This document shows positions 33,420 to 44,394 of a stretch of 64,000 bases of DNA, in pieces; position 1 is the first letter of the stretch, and every line of letters starts with the position of its first letter. The position numbers and the translations under genes are program-made. Under the pieces are notes generated by a model. The model was given only the letters and a program-made list of their open reading frames with translations. It did no database searches and was not told where the DNA came from. The DNA comes from Eumeta japonica (lineage: Eukaryota; Arthropoda; Insecta; Lepidoptera; Psychidae), in contig BGZK01000106.1 in NCBI GenBank assembly GCA_005406025.1, forward strand, positions 1 through 64,000, given 5' to 3'.

Positions 33420-34785
33420 GTCATAAATGCAATAAACTCATATATTATATATATTAACCATATATATTTTAGTTACCATAAGCCATTAATTACAAAATAT
33501 ATAATAACGATAACAATGATAACAATAATTCTATCATAATTAATGAAATACTATAATAATCCTAATAGCAATGATAAGGTGAAACAATGATATTATTTGT
33601 ATGCATGTTTATGATAATAAAATAGCGTTAATTTAACACAAAATGAATTTTTTTTTGCTTAAACTTTATCATCTATTACAATTTTTGTAAAGTTGTAAAT
33701 AGTAAATCATTTTTCGAAAAATGATGTCATAAAGAAGTTTCACTTCTTACGTGTGTACACTAATGCACACACATTTTTTTTATTGACCGATTTTTGACAA
33801 TGTAACTCAATAGTGAAGTGGTGTCGAAAAGGATGCCTGTAAAATAGCTTGCCGCCTATAAAGGCTGTGTAGAAATGAAATGGTGTGATATATTTTGAGA
33901 TGTATTTCACTTCATTTGATTCAATATAACAGTGATCTCAGAATACGTCAAATTATCATACTTCTATGTATGGTATTAGGAATAAATTCTTGTTATATAT
34001 TTTATAAAGATATTCCACACATTCTATGCAGGTATTGCATATTCATTGCATTGATTCTACTCTTCGAGAGTTATCACAGAAACTAGACCAATAGAACAGT
34101 ATCATTAATTTTAACGAGCCAAATATAAAAGAACTTACTTGATTACCTGCAGACGAATAAAGTTGTCGACGAATCGCCCATTCTTTGAATGAAGTTCGAA
34201 AGCGACATAGGCGTAAATTGATCAAAAAACAAATTTGCAACAAATATAAGTCCTCTACCGTTTACAATATCGTAAAAGTGACGATCCTTAGGTAAGTTGT
34301 CGTGATTCTGAAACAAAGCGACAGATGGCCCCGTGGGTGCCTTCTTCAGAAAAACGTCGAGCGAAAGTAAAGCGAAGTGGAAACTTTGGTAAGAAAATTG
34401 CTGCATCGACGGCAAATAAGGATGAATCCTTAGAGTATATCAAAACAGTACCGGCTCCATATGAACTCTGTTAAGTATCAAACTCTTAGACGGTCGATTT
34501 CGGTTGTCGCTGTTTCTTTCAATTTTTTTGCAAAAACTGTAATAAATAGTGCGAACTCATGAAAAGGAAGATTTTAACATTTGTATCAGCGCCTTCAGTC
34601 TATTTAAAAAAAAAAAGCCATTTCGATGATTGAACGCGTTTGCTTCGTGAAAGCATTCAAAAACCATGCATTACCAAATGATGCATGAAAACGCTCGCAG
34701 AGCCGCGCGCGCCCAATAACAAACAACGTCCTTTTTACTCGCACGTGATAGTGAAAAGTTTTGAGTTTACTATTATAAAATCGAT
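33420..34785. other. AT-rich spacer, nothing recognised
   Basis: Overlapping frames of 63-90 codons at 33895-34415 on both strands lack recognisable domains. No repeat family identified. Confidence 0.35.
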
Positions 34786-34789
34786 AGGT

Positions 34790-35140
34790 AGTTCGATTCT
34801 AATCTCAGTACTGCTTTTTATTCCGGTTTCGGTTTTGATTTTGATTTTGGTCCCACAATCTATTTCGATTTTGGTCCCGTCGAATTCGGTTCGGTCTCGG
34901 CTCTCGGTTCTAAGTTCCTCGTACCGTTTGCAATTTCGATTCCGTTACCGGTAGCATTTCCAATTTAGATGAAGCCGCGACAAATGCTAGTCTGAAAATT
35001 AAGTTTATGCTATATTTATAGCTGTATCGCTAGACGATAATGTAGATTTTCATGAGTGAAAGATTTTTTAGAATCTGTAATGGTACAAATGTACCGATGC
35101 AGCCAATACGAAATGCCAATAGTCTCTTTTACTCGGGGTG
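34790..35140 (+). repeat. Interspersed repeat with degenerate hexamer array, copy 2 (twin at 17.5 kb)
   Basis: The left part is the degenerate 'TCGATTTTGGTCCCG' array, which creates an Ile/Leu/Ser-rich spurious frame of 89 codons. The right part carries the shared blocks 'AATTTAGATGAAGCCG', 'AAGTTTATGCTATAT', 'TTAGAATCTGTAAT' and 'CCAATAGTCTCTTTTACTC'. Same orientation as the 17.5-kb copy, 17.3 kb away. Confidence 0.6.
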
Positions 35141-35329
35141 CTTCTTATTAATGAAGTGATTTTTACGTTCCGTTTAGTACTTTGATTCAATGGTAAAAAT
35201 ACGCAGACAACGCCAAATACGAATGCTAGTTTTCTTTTTCGTAAATGTACCCATTTGCGAGTACAACTTATCGCCGGTCTCAAAGTCATTGGATGAATGG
35301 TTCAGGCACGCAAAAAAAAAATAACAAAA

Positions 35330-35760
35330 AATACATTCTAATTTTTATACGTAATGCAACTCCACTACCCGTCACCTCATTGTGAAAGACGGGTCTCACC
35401 ACTTTTAGTAAGCAAGTCTTACCTTGTCTTATCTTCATAGTCTTACCTTGCTCCATTAAAAGTTTCATAGATAATTGAACCCCCTTTTTACTAAGATAAA
35501 TAGCGAATTCCAAAAGTTTTTCATTTGTGGATCCTCACATTGTACAACTTATAACCAAATCAAATTTCATTGAGACAGTCTATATTCTTCATCGAAAATT
35601 GGGCTATCAAATACAAAAGTATTTTTGAAAATTTTAATTGTACGTAATTCCAGTTACGAATTTTTCCAAATCCGATTAGTAGTTCCAGAGATTCGCACAT
35701 TGAAACAAACAAACAAACAAACGAACTCTTTACTTCTTTCTTATAACTGAATCATTTATT
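35330..35760 (+). repeat. Dispersed repeat ending in 'AGTAGTTCCAGAGATT...' and (AAAC)n
   Basis: 'CCGATTAGTAGTTCCAGAGA' (35671-) followed by (AAAC)n at 35704-35725 and 'GAACTCTTTACTTC' is a terminus of a repeat that I recognise from lepidopteran sequence. The left boundary is uncertain. Confidence 0.4.
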
Positions 35761-35837
35761 ACCATTTTAAGGTGAATATTTGACAAAGAAATTTTCAATT
35801 GAATCTTCGTTATATTTATTACTTTCATATTACACTT

Positions 35838-36745
35838 TTTAGGGTTCCGAGCCGAATTGCAAAAAACGAAACCCTTATAGTTTCGTTGTACGTCCGTCCG
35901 TCCCTCCGTATGTCACAGGCATTTCATTGAAAAACTACAAGATGTATATTGATGAAATTTGGACTACAGGTGTCTTGTACAGGCCGCTACTTAGGTTTGT
36001 AGTAAAATAACAAAAGTAAATATTTCTCTGGGGCACTTCATCAAGGAATAGAAGCTGCAAAACGTTTTTTTTTCATTAAGAGAGTAGATTTTAAATTAAG
36101 TATTTTAAGATTAAGATGGTTTTAAGATATTATAGTATCGCCGCCGCTTGTAATAAACTCCACTTGAGCTCGAAGAGTGATTCAAAGGATTGAGAGTATC
36201 CAGGCACACCTCGTCTTGAAGAAACATCAACGCGTGACACATACTTCGACAGTTCTTTTAAAACACTTTAAGGTTTCTAAGCAATTTTTCTGATTATGTG
36301 AATAATTTTGGAAATAATCGCTCCGGAAGTTACAGAAATTGTGTGCCCCTTTCTATTTCTTAAACTATATGTTCAATAAATATGAAAAAAATAACGAAGA
36401 TACTGCTTAATAAATACTTTTAACAAAAATAATTCTGAATATGATGTGATATACTGTTTTTGAGTTATTGCCGAAAAGCTGCCTGTCTCAAAAAAAAAAA
36501 GGACGTAAGTGCTATGTACATACGCTCTTTTGCTGGTGCACCTTAGTTTTACTAGTTTAAGAGTAACAGTTGACATACCCACTCGTTTCTCTAGCTATAG
36601 GCGACTAAAGTGCTTACATATGCGGGAAACATGGAAAAAAGTGTAACTACGTAGTTTTTTCATTTATAGTCCATTTCATTGTAGTAACGGCTTCAGAACC
36701 CTACAGTTAGCATGGCCCGACAAGCTCTTAGCCCGTTTTTTTTTT
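35838..36745 (+). repeat. Long dispersed repeat, 'GGGTTCCG' start to 'GAACCCT...GCCCG' end
   Basis: Starts 'TTAGGGTTCCGAGCC' with 'CGAAACCCTTATAGTTTCGT' and 'CGTCCGTCCGTCCCTCCGT' (35840-35910). Ends with the eroded terminus 'CAGAACCCTACAGTTAGCAT', 'CCCGACAAGCTC' and a T-tract (36694-36745), corresponding to the cleaner terminus at 31.03 kb. Between them is AT-rich noncoding sequence. About 0.9 kb. Coding capacity and class unknown. Confidence 0.5.
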
Positions 36746-36827
36746 TTATGTATTGCGTCTAAATATGTTACTAGAAACGGATAGCGGAAAATTTGTCAAC
36801 ATGTGGAAATGTGAACTGATTCTCGAA

Positions 36828-37030
36828 AATCCCGCCCGCCCTCTAGGAGATATTCATCTCCGGGGCGCGGCGGCGGTGCCGAGGGGGAGCGGATAAATTG
36901 TAATTAGCAATGTCTCGGCTGATTAGAGCCCGTTCTGAAGGGCCCGACCACTTTCTCGGCCTGCCCTTTTAGTTTGAGCCGACATCCGGTCGGCTTAGCG
37001 TGGACATGTCCGAGAGCGATGATAACGACT
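36828..37030. promoter_or_regulatory. CpG-rich patch with TAATTAG core
   Basis: 'GGGGCGCGGCGGCGGTGCCG' is followed by TAATTAG (36901-36907) and a GC-rich tail ('GAAGGGCCCGACCAC', 'CCGGTCGGCTTAGCG'). It contains the small palindrome GGAGAT-ATTC-ATCTCC. Noncoding, AT-rich flanks. A candidate regulatory element by composition only. Confidence 0.3.
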
Positions 37031-37067
37031 ATTTTGTCGAGGTAATTCGTTCTCAGGGAAGAAAAAT

Positions 37068-37152
37068 ATTTTCAAGAATACTCTCAAGAATATTCTTCTT
37101 AGCAGAATATTCTTCTTAGAAGAATATTCTTCTTCTTCTTAGAAGAATATTC
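37068..37152. repeat. Four-fold GAATATTC array (heat-shock-element-like)
   Basis: GAATATTC occurs at 37088-37095, 37105-37112, 37122-37129 and 37145-37152 (steps 17, 17 and 23), embedded in 'AGAATATTCTTCTTAG' units. Each is an exact GAA-NN-TTC, the heat-shock-factor core arrangement, but the array is equally describable as a simple palindromic minisatellite. No downstream gene is seen. Confidence 0.6.
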
Positions 37153-37154
37153 TC

Positions 37155-39370
37155 AATGCTGGAGCTGAAAGGGCGTAATTGTGAATTTGATACTTTTTCA
37201 TATGACCGCATCTTACGTCACTGAAAACTGCATTCTCTTGATTTTTTATTTTGGCGAAGGGAGAACGTCACACAGCGCCAAATCGCGACTGTAATGAGAG
37301 AGACTTATTGTATTCCGTTATATTGCGTTTAACCTATATCCTGTCTAATAAGTCATTCATTTTGACCGCCGAGCGCTTTGTTTTAAACTTTCCCTGTTGT
37401 ACGCAAGTGCTGAGATTTGAACTCCATAATGGGTAGCCAAAGGCGCTAGTCGGACAATTTTAATATTCATATCGGCAAGTAAGACCGGCGTTTTTCTCGC
37501 TTTTTACACATCTACCCAAATCACAAGTGTAATTCAATTTTTAATAATAAGAGGTATAAAATAGTAACAGCACTATAAAATACTTTCATTAGCATTGAAA
37601 TGACAAATTTCACTTGCATCACTTTCGATAAAAACTAGTACAGGCTCGTTTTTATCAAATGTGATGATCGAGTGAAAGGTTTTTATCAACATATGGTTTG
37701 ACATATATCAACGAAACAGGGTATAGCCATAAGTTCCTATCGTCATCAAGGAGTGGATCCAACTCAAGATTTAAATGTTAGCAAGCGCTGAAATGTTTGC
37801 TGAGTCCAAACGAAAATTTCAAGGGAACACACGAGGACTGTCGTCTGCTAAACGTGAATAAGTATAATTTCAAGTAAATATTTAATTTTTCAAAGAAATA
37901 GACACTTTAACGAGTTACTCGGTTGTAATATGAGGTTAGTCGTTAACATGCAGTAACGGGCAACGCGTTAGAGGACAAATTTGTTCGATGTAGTGTTTTT
38001 ATAACTTGCGTGAAAATGAATCACCGATTATCACCTGTTTTCACCGTGAAAGAAAACATTTCAATGCGAAGTCACCTGTTGATAAGGTTGGAAATTTGAT
38101 ATGCATGTGAAATTTGGTGATGATGGAGAAATGAAGTTTGAAGTAGACACATCTACCACCTAGTTAGAGTAGTCTCGTGGTGTTTGCAGTTAGAAGACGA
38201 GCATTTATTTGTGTGAGTTGGGAAGGACAGTGGGAATAGTGGCTCCAATACGTAGTTGTTGTAGGCGTATACAAATTGGAGTTGGAAACGAGAATAGAGT
38301 TATGAATAAGCTACTTCGTGTTTAGTCGTAGTAATATTTGCTTCTGAATTTGCGTTCGCCAGTACCCACTCACGCCGTATAATGCACGGTATACCTTTGA
38401 GATTTTCTTCTTAAGGACTGAATAAACTGTTGTAGTTAGTCTAACGGATGTTGATATTTATTGTTCTGTATTAGTTTAGTAATTTTTTTTGGAGGTCTCA
38501 TGTACTGAAATGAATACATTTAATAATACGTACTCGACTTAGAACAATAAGGTTCCATATGTTTGGAACATTGTTTTTAGAAATTGTTTTAACAGTCATG
38601 TGATTTTTATCGATTTTGTTGCATTATATACATTTCTTTGTTGCAAGTATTGTGGTTATTAATTTATATAAGCGCCTTCGGCAGATATCTTTAATCTGAT
38701 GGAATCTTGAAAGTTTGTCAGAAAGTTCATCGTTTTTTTAAACATTGTTCTGCGTATAATGCAACAAAATTCTGCGTACACAGAACAATGTTTTGCAACA
38801 TATTTTGCAACGAGTTACTGAATATTTGTTGTAAATTATTCGCATACTTGAAACTAAGCAGATACTAAAAGATACGCCGCACCTACTTAACAATCATATT
38901 TAAATGTGTAACATTACAACAAAATGAGTTCCTTGTAATAGAAGAAGTATACAATGGCCATTCCTGTGGTTCTTAACGATGTATGTGCTCACGTCCGTTT
39001 ATCAATAAAGGAATCAAACAGTAGATAGAGAAATAGCGGTGTGTAACGTAAATGAATTACAAAAAAAGGCAGAATGGGTGTAAACGGCACTAGAAATTTT
39101 AATGTGGCATGGATGATAGATCAAATATAAAATTCAACAGGAAACAGCTAAAGCTTTACATTTACGTAAAAAATCTGTGTGTAGGAAAAGAAAATTTAGT
39201 ATTAAAGATCAGAAATGTTCAGATACCCTGTGAAAATAATAATGGTATACTTTTATTATTATATAGAATATTTTTGGTGACGTGGCCTCTTCATGGACTC
39301 GTATTCGAAATAATTGGCAATAAATTAACCTAAATTAATTGCTCGACTAACCTACGAGCTGATCAAAGTA
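37155..39370. other. Spacer with one inverted repeat
   Basis: AAACATTGTTCTG-type arms of 13 bp pair between 38740-38752 and 38781-38793. No coding relic or repeat family is recognised in the rest. Confidence 0.4.
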
Positions 39371-39374
39371 ACGT

Positions 39375-39690
39375 GTGAATCAAATATTTATTTATTTGGA
39401 ACACCAACAATAGTTACACGGATTATACAAAAATTTACATTTCTTACATATAAGCACTAAGTATGTAAAGTTAGGGCACTTTAATAATAAAAAGTATTCA
39501 TTTGCAAAGGTATTTGCATGCAAAATGAGACGAACAAAATGTCAAAGAAGTACAAAGAAAAGAAACTGACGACAAGCTTATAACAATATTATTTTTTTGG
39601 ATTAAGCTCAGTATAGCCTTTTTGATTTTATTGAGACTGTGATCAAAAATACCTACAAGTGGATCAGTATTTAATTCGTTACAACGTTTA
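39375..39690 (-). repeat. Possible LINE/retroelement 3' tail (minus strand)
   Basis: The minus strand carries a 72-codon frame ('NELNTDPLVGIFDHSLNKIK', 39498-39716) followed by 'TGTTGGTGTTCCAAATAAAT' and AATAAATAAATA (about 39385-39400), resembling polyadenylated insect LINE tails. It joins the repeat copy B on its 5' side. Whether the two are one element is unknown; copy A at 4 kb lacks this part. Confidence 0.3.
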
Positions 39691-40415
39691 ATCATTGTGT
39701 TCAACGATGAGTTCAACGATAATTTTGTTTTACCCGGTTTAGTTGCGTGCCTTTGAGGTAGTGAATTACTCTCAACCTGCCGAAAATAAGTACTGTCTTG
39801 AACTTCGAATGCGTCTTATATATGCATATCTCACTTATACTTTAATATGAGTAAACTGATATATAGAAACAGTATCTCTTTAACACAATTATTATAACAA
39901 ATTAACATTTATTGCGTATTATATAAATAAAAAAAACTAATTGAAAAAATTGTATGAATGTCCGTGTGTCTGTATGGATGTGAATCTGTATGGGTCCCGT
40001 GTGAAGTCACAATAACGTACGTAACACTCCTCACGTAGAGATATTTTTTTTATTCACTTTAAACTTGCTTCCCCTAATTTCATATTGAAAATTTTAATTA
40101 ATTTAATGTCGTAAAATTGATATTAATGAAAAACTGAAATTGACTCGTATTAGGAAAAATTATGTCTATGAAAAAATAGAGTTTGACTTTACGCAGCAAT
40201 TGGACGCTTTTAGTAATGTGATTTATAATTACAGCTTACAGCGCACTCGTCGTATTATTCTCACTTAAATCAGAAATGCTCCGCAAATAAAAAACATAAA
40301 GTCAAATTTGTTTTTTTAAGTTTTTAGAATGTTTCTGTTTTTTGAATGAGCGTCATGAGGCGTGCATTTTGGACTATTCAAATTTCAATTGTTAAAGACG
40401 AGCGTGCACAAATCA
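39690..40415 (-). repeat. Unclassified ~700-bp interspersed repeat, copy B
   Basis: Reverse-oriented twin of 4060-4780. On the minus strand, 'GCCTCATGACGCTCATTC' (about 40365), 'TAAGCTGTAATTATAAATC' (about 40235), 'ACAGACACACGGACATTC' (about 39970), 'GCAATAAATGTTAATTTG' (about 39915), 'ACTCATATTAAAGTATAAGT' (about 39855) and 'TTGAGAGTAAT-CACTAC' (about 39770) follow in the same order as copy A. No coding capacity. Confidence 0.75.
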
Positions 40416-40539
40416 ACTAGGCGAATGAGACGTACATTAACTTTAGAGTACAAATTCAAATTTTTCCGCATTTACAAGCCCCCTCTTCATCGCCTTTATA
40501 GTCTTCTCGATTTTCACACATATTTTTTTTGTATCACCT

Positions 40540-40900
40540 TCGAAACACTATCAAAACTATCCGCTCCACCTACACGAAACGAAACACGAAATAAGGCGCC
40601 CGCCCCCAAAGAGAATGTCACCCAAGTTTCGTTTCGAGATGTTAAAGTCTGGTTAATTAAGAAAGGCATAATCTCCCACGACCTCTGGCGGATAACGGGC
40701 GGCCATTGAAACTCCTTCGAGATCGTTCTGCGCGATATCAACCGCCCGCCCGAATTTTCTCCTGGAAGTCTCGGCGACTTTATTTTCCCGGGATCTCTTG
40801 AGCCACGCGAAACGGGGGGACCCTTCGCGAGATTCGGATCTGCGAGAATTTGAATAATTTGCGAGTTCGACGACAGCCGACTGTGTTTGCGTTCGCTGAT
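40540..40900. promoter_or_regulatory. GC-enriched patch with TTAATTAA core
   Basis: Noncoding GC-enriched block ('GGCGCCCGCCCCC', 'GATAACGGGCGGCCATTG', 'TTTTCCCGGGATCTC') surrounding TTAATTAA at 40653-40660 and a GCCAT core at about 40702. Frames on both strands (75-115 codons) lack recognisable domains. Possible cis-regulatory element. Confidence 0.3.
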
Positions 40901-40944
40901 TAGTGTTTAATATTCGGATTAATGAATGTTCTCTTGAAAACATT

Positions 40945-41205
40945 TGTTAAATTATGCCATGAATTAATCTAATTACCCTATTTACCAAAAGGCGCAGGCC
41001 AAAAATACTTGTCCGGTGCGATTTTTATATAATTATGTGCATTCTTCATTTCATTCATAGTTCATTTCATGCGAGCTCGTCGGTTTGAATTTGAATCCTT
41101 TCGCCCTTTTTTAACAAACCACACCGACTTGTACTACATATTTTCTTTTTGGAGCGACTCTTGTTGATCCTTTCGCCGCACTCGTTTCCTTTGTAACATC
41201 TTCTT
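40945..41205. other. Spacer
   Basis: No feature recognised; probably flank and 3' untranslated part of the LINE to the right. Confidence 0.35.
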
Positions 41206-41209
41206 TGTC

Positions 41210-41990
41210 AATATTTATTGTCCTTTTTTGTTGTAAACTTACGTCTGTTTCCCAGAAGGGTATGTAGATACCACAGATTTCCACATGGTATGACGTTAGC
41301 ATATCTCTTTTGCTTCACTCATATCCATCAATGGTTTCAATGCAAGTACCTCGGTTCGGGATGGATACAATTGGCCCTTCTTTAATGTTTCACCGATTTG
41401 GCCTGCATCAGATTTTCTAGGGCGACCTATGCCGACTTTTCCAATAAACACATTCGCCGTGTAAATTTGTTTCGACAATTTATATTCATTCATACTTTCC
41501 AGATAGCCAAATCACCTCAACATACCTTTTTCTACTCTAGTCACAACATATTTTAAACCGCACCTTTCTCTGATACATCCGTTGCTATATCTATCTTTCA
41601 AATTTTACTCCTCACGTACTATGCAGAGATCGCATACCTAGTGAAATGATTCTAGTTTAATTTTTCTTCTTTCCATACCCAGTTTTAACTATATTGTGTA
41701 TTTAAGTATATTCACAATCGTGAATATATTTTTACTGATTGTTCATAAACCGCTGAGCCACATCTAGATAACCCTCTTCTACGTGAATACATTTTACAAA
41801 CTCACTGTTCAAATAACTAATCCTGTATCTGAATCAATCTACCAAACTTATTCTACTGAAGTTTCTAAGAGGCAAATGAAATCCTTAGATTTAGACTACA
41901 TTATAACCACAAATCAAAGGTGGAACGTCCTTCGTGTAGGGACATTTTGAAATACCTGATCTACCCACTCAGCGGTCTTGATTTCGCTTC
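41210..41990 (-). mobile_element. LINE 3' fragment, same family as 1.45-3.8 kb
   Basis: Minus-strand frames read, in order, a 'GYGKKKN' stretch (about 41675), 'RSLHST-GVKFER' (about 41620), 'VRFKICCD-SRKRYVEVIWL' / 'LVVTRVEKGMLR-FGYLESMNE' (about 41570-41500), then the open piece 41296-41493 with 'KQIYTANVFIGKVGIGRPRK' and 'QIGETLKKGQLYPSR'. It ends with 'MSEAKEIC' and 'IYIPFWETDVSL'. The same blocks in the same order form the tail of the plus-strand copy at 3.3-3.75 kb. 5'-truncated and frameshifted. Confidence 0.8.
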
Positions 41991-41999
41991 TTAAAAGTA

Positions 42000-42715
42000 C
42001 TCTTAAGGGTTCTGCTGAAAGTAATTTTAATAATTTCCAATACATTATACAATAGATTTACATTTTAAACATCTCCTACGTGGTTAAACTATAAACAACG
42101 AATCACTGATCAATTCTACAAGGGGTACAGTCATACTCCTCGCAGTACCGTCGGTGTTTCTCTCGCACGCCTTATTATTTCGTGTTCCTTCGCGGAGCCC
42201 CGTCCCAAACATGAAATTAAAATTGTTGAAGCGTGAAGCGTAAAAAAAATATAATACAAACGTCATCTTGTCCAACTTTTAATGGGAAAATACAGGAATG
42301 GCGGCTCACGTTCGATATCTTTTTCGATAAATATTAACGAGCTTCGTCGTATCGGATTATTCGCTTTTATGATTAAAAAACTTTTCGTTATTCCCTCCCT
42401 CCTAAAAGTGTATTTATATACATCGAATGTGCGAAATTCAGATGCCAATTCATTCATAACAATCGGTTACATATTAATTTTAACAATTGTTATATATAGT
42501 ACATAATGCAGTATAATATTCATAAAATGGAACATATAACAATTGATAATATACCTACAATAACAGCGTTCTCAAATCCTTCCAAATTTATTCAAATAAA
42601 AAATAATCAAAACGGATTAAACGAGTAATCAATTTCAATGCAATTTCCGTGCATGGGTGTGTATTAAAATGCTTTAGGACAAGAATAAATTTTATTTTTA
42701 ATTTAATTTACGATT
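42000..42715. other. Spacer, nothing recognised
   Basis: Frames of 63-74 codons on both strands (42084-42506) have no recognised domain. Confidence 0.35.
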
Positions 42716-42719
42716 AAGT

Positions 42720-42960
42720 CAGTTCAATTTAATCGATCTCGTCCCATGACCGATCTCATTCTCAGTGCTGATCCGAATCCAATTCTGACCCCATTCCCGG
42801 TACGGCTCTCGCTCTCAGCGGGTCAATTACATTTCTTAACGAGCGATATCGATATGTAGTCAATGTAGAGGTGATATGGTCGATAATTGGCATTTTATAG
42901 AAAGCGATATCGACTCAACTTCTGTTTCACAACGACATCGCTCTGCTTAGTGTTACCATT
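42720..42960 (+). repeat. Repeat with 'AGCGATATCGAT' block, left arm of an inverted pair
   Basis: A degenerate 'GATCTCATTCTC' hexamer-like tract is followed by 'GCGGGTCAATTACATTTCTT' (42818-), GAGCGATATCGATATG (42841-) and a second 'AAAGCGATATCGACTC' (42901-). The reverse complement of 44.06-44.29 kb has the same blocks in the same order. Confidence 0.6.
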
Positions 42961-44060
42961 ATGTAGCTAGCAAATTTTCTACTCTTTAAAATTCACCTCC
43001 TCATATTTTTTTGTCAGTGTTTTGGCGCGTAAATGCGTTTAAAATGCTGTAATTTTTATTTTAGGCATACATAAATTGTCAATTTATTAAACAAAATTAC
43101 GTTTCCAACAAAAAATCTGCCGAAACTATAATGTTGACAATATCAAAATTATTACATTTGGATCATGCTTACACATTAAAATTACGTTACGTTACGTTAG
43201 TTTTTAAATCAGAAATTTAGGTTTTAAAAACAAAAATTTTAAAACATATTTTTGATATTCTTTTATATTTGTAAAGACGTTTATTTGTAATTTTTAAAAG
43301 TATAATGGAAGTAATTATGTAGTAGGCATTACAAATTGTAATAGTTTTTTTTTTATTATATTAATCACATGTTATCAGAATAGTAGAACTAAAATAAATA
43401 AACCGGCTCACTAACCAACTAGGAAAGTCAATAGAACTAGAAATTAGTAATGTCTTTTGCTGATATTACAAAAAGTGTTAAATATTAATTGATACGATTT
43501 GTAGGAATTAAATAAGCAGTAAATACTTGGAACTAAATAATATCTTTTCTTGATATTACAAATACGAATACTAATTTTTAAATAACATATACATTATACT
43601 ACCACATTGTAAATGTTATTTAATTTTACTAATTCTTGCAATTACTAAAACGGTTTTGTTGTTATTACATTACGATATTACTCAAATGGTGTAATAATTA
43701 AAGTCAAAGGATATTCCCAAATAAACTTTAATTTTTAAAACATAACATTACTAATAATGGCAATCACAACATAATATTTTATTTTTGCAAAAAAAAAAAT
43801 TCTCAAAACATGTTGCTTAAAAGGATTACACAGCTCTCGTTGTGTTTTACGCTTTCTTCGCAATGCTTTCATTGTTAGTGAATGAATGTGTTCACCGAGA
43901 ATCATATAGAGTCCATAACGAGGCATTTTGACTATAATTTTAGGCAAAGATAAACAACAAAACAATCAGGATAACAAAATCGAAACAGCAAGAGCGCATA
44001 TTTTTATATCACGCGTCAGAATCGAGTCGACTTCGTGTATCGCTTACTCATTCAAATATC
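42960..44060. other. AT-rich interior between inverted arms; (ACGTT)n at 43.18 kb
   Basis: About 1.1 kb of AT-rich sequence without frames. Contains ATTACGTTACGTTACGTTAG (43181-43200), a short pentanucleotide run. No transposase remnant. Confidence 0.4.
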
Positions 44061-44290
44061 AAAAATGTGTCCATAATACAAATGCTGCTTCGCGCGACAC
44101 AGATCCGATATCGCTTTGACGTCGTCTCTTCCGTGTCCCTAGTACGAAAAGTGTGTTTGACAGACGTTTGAGCCGACTCACATTCACATCGATATCGCTT
44201 TTTGAGAAACATGATTGACCGCAGGACCGAGGTAGGGATCGGATTCAGGATTACAATGGAGAGCGGTATTGAAATCGAACTCGAAGACAT
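44060..44290 (-). repeat. Repeat with 'AGCGATATCGAT' block, right arm of an inverted pair
   Basis: On the minus strand, 'ATCCTGAATCCGATCCCTAC' (about 44250), 'GCGGTCAATCATGTTTCTC' (about 44222), AAAGCGATATCGATGTG (about 44200) and 'CAAAGCGATATCGG' (about 44118) mirror 42.72-42.96 kb. The 96-codon minus frame here is the translation of this repeat, not a gene. Confidence 0.6.
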
Positions 44291-44394
44291 TGTCGGACAG
44301 TACGAAAAATGGCCCATATAATTTACACGATTATGCATAGAGGAGAATTCTTTCTTTTATCGGTGAAGAAAAAACACATTATTCTCGTCATACA

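Noticed and set aside
39498..39716. 72-codon minus frame as a host gene
   Set aside because: Adjoins a repeat copy and a polyadenylated tail-like sequence; more likely mobile-element derived.
43181..43200. Significance of the ACGTT run
   Set aside because: Short simple repeat; no context.
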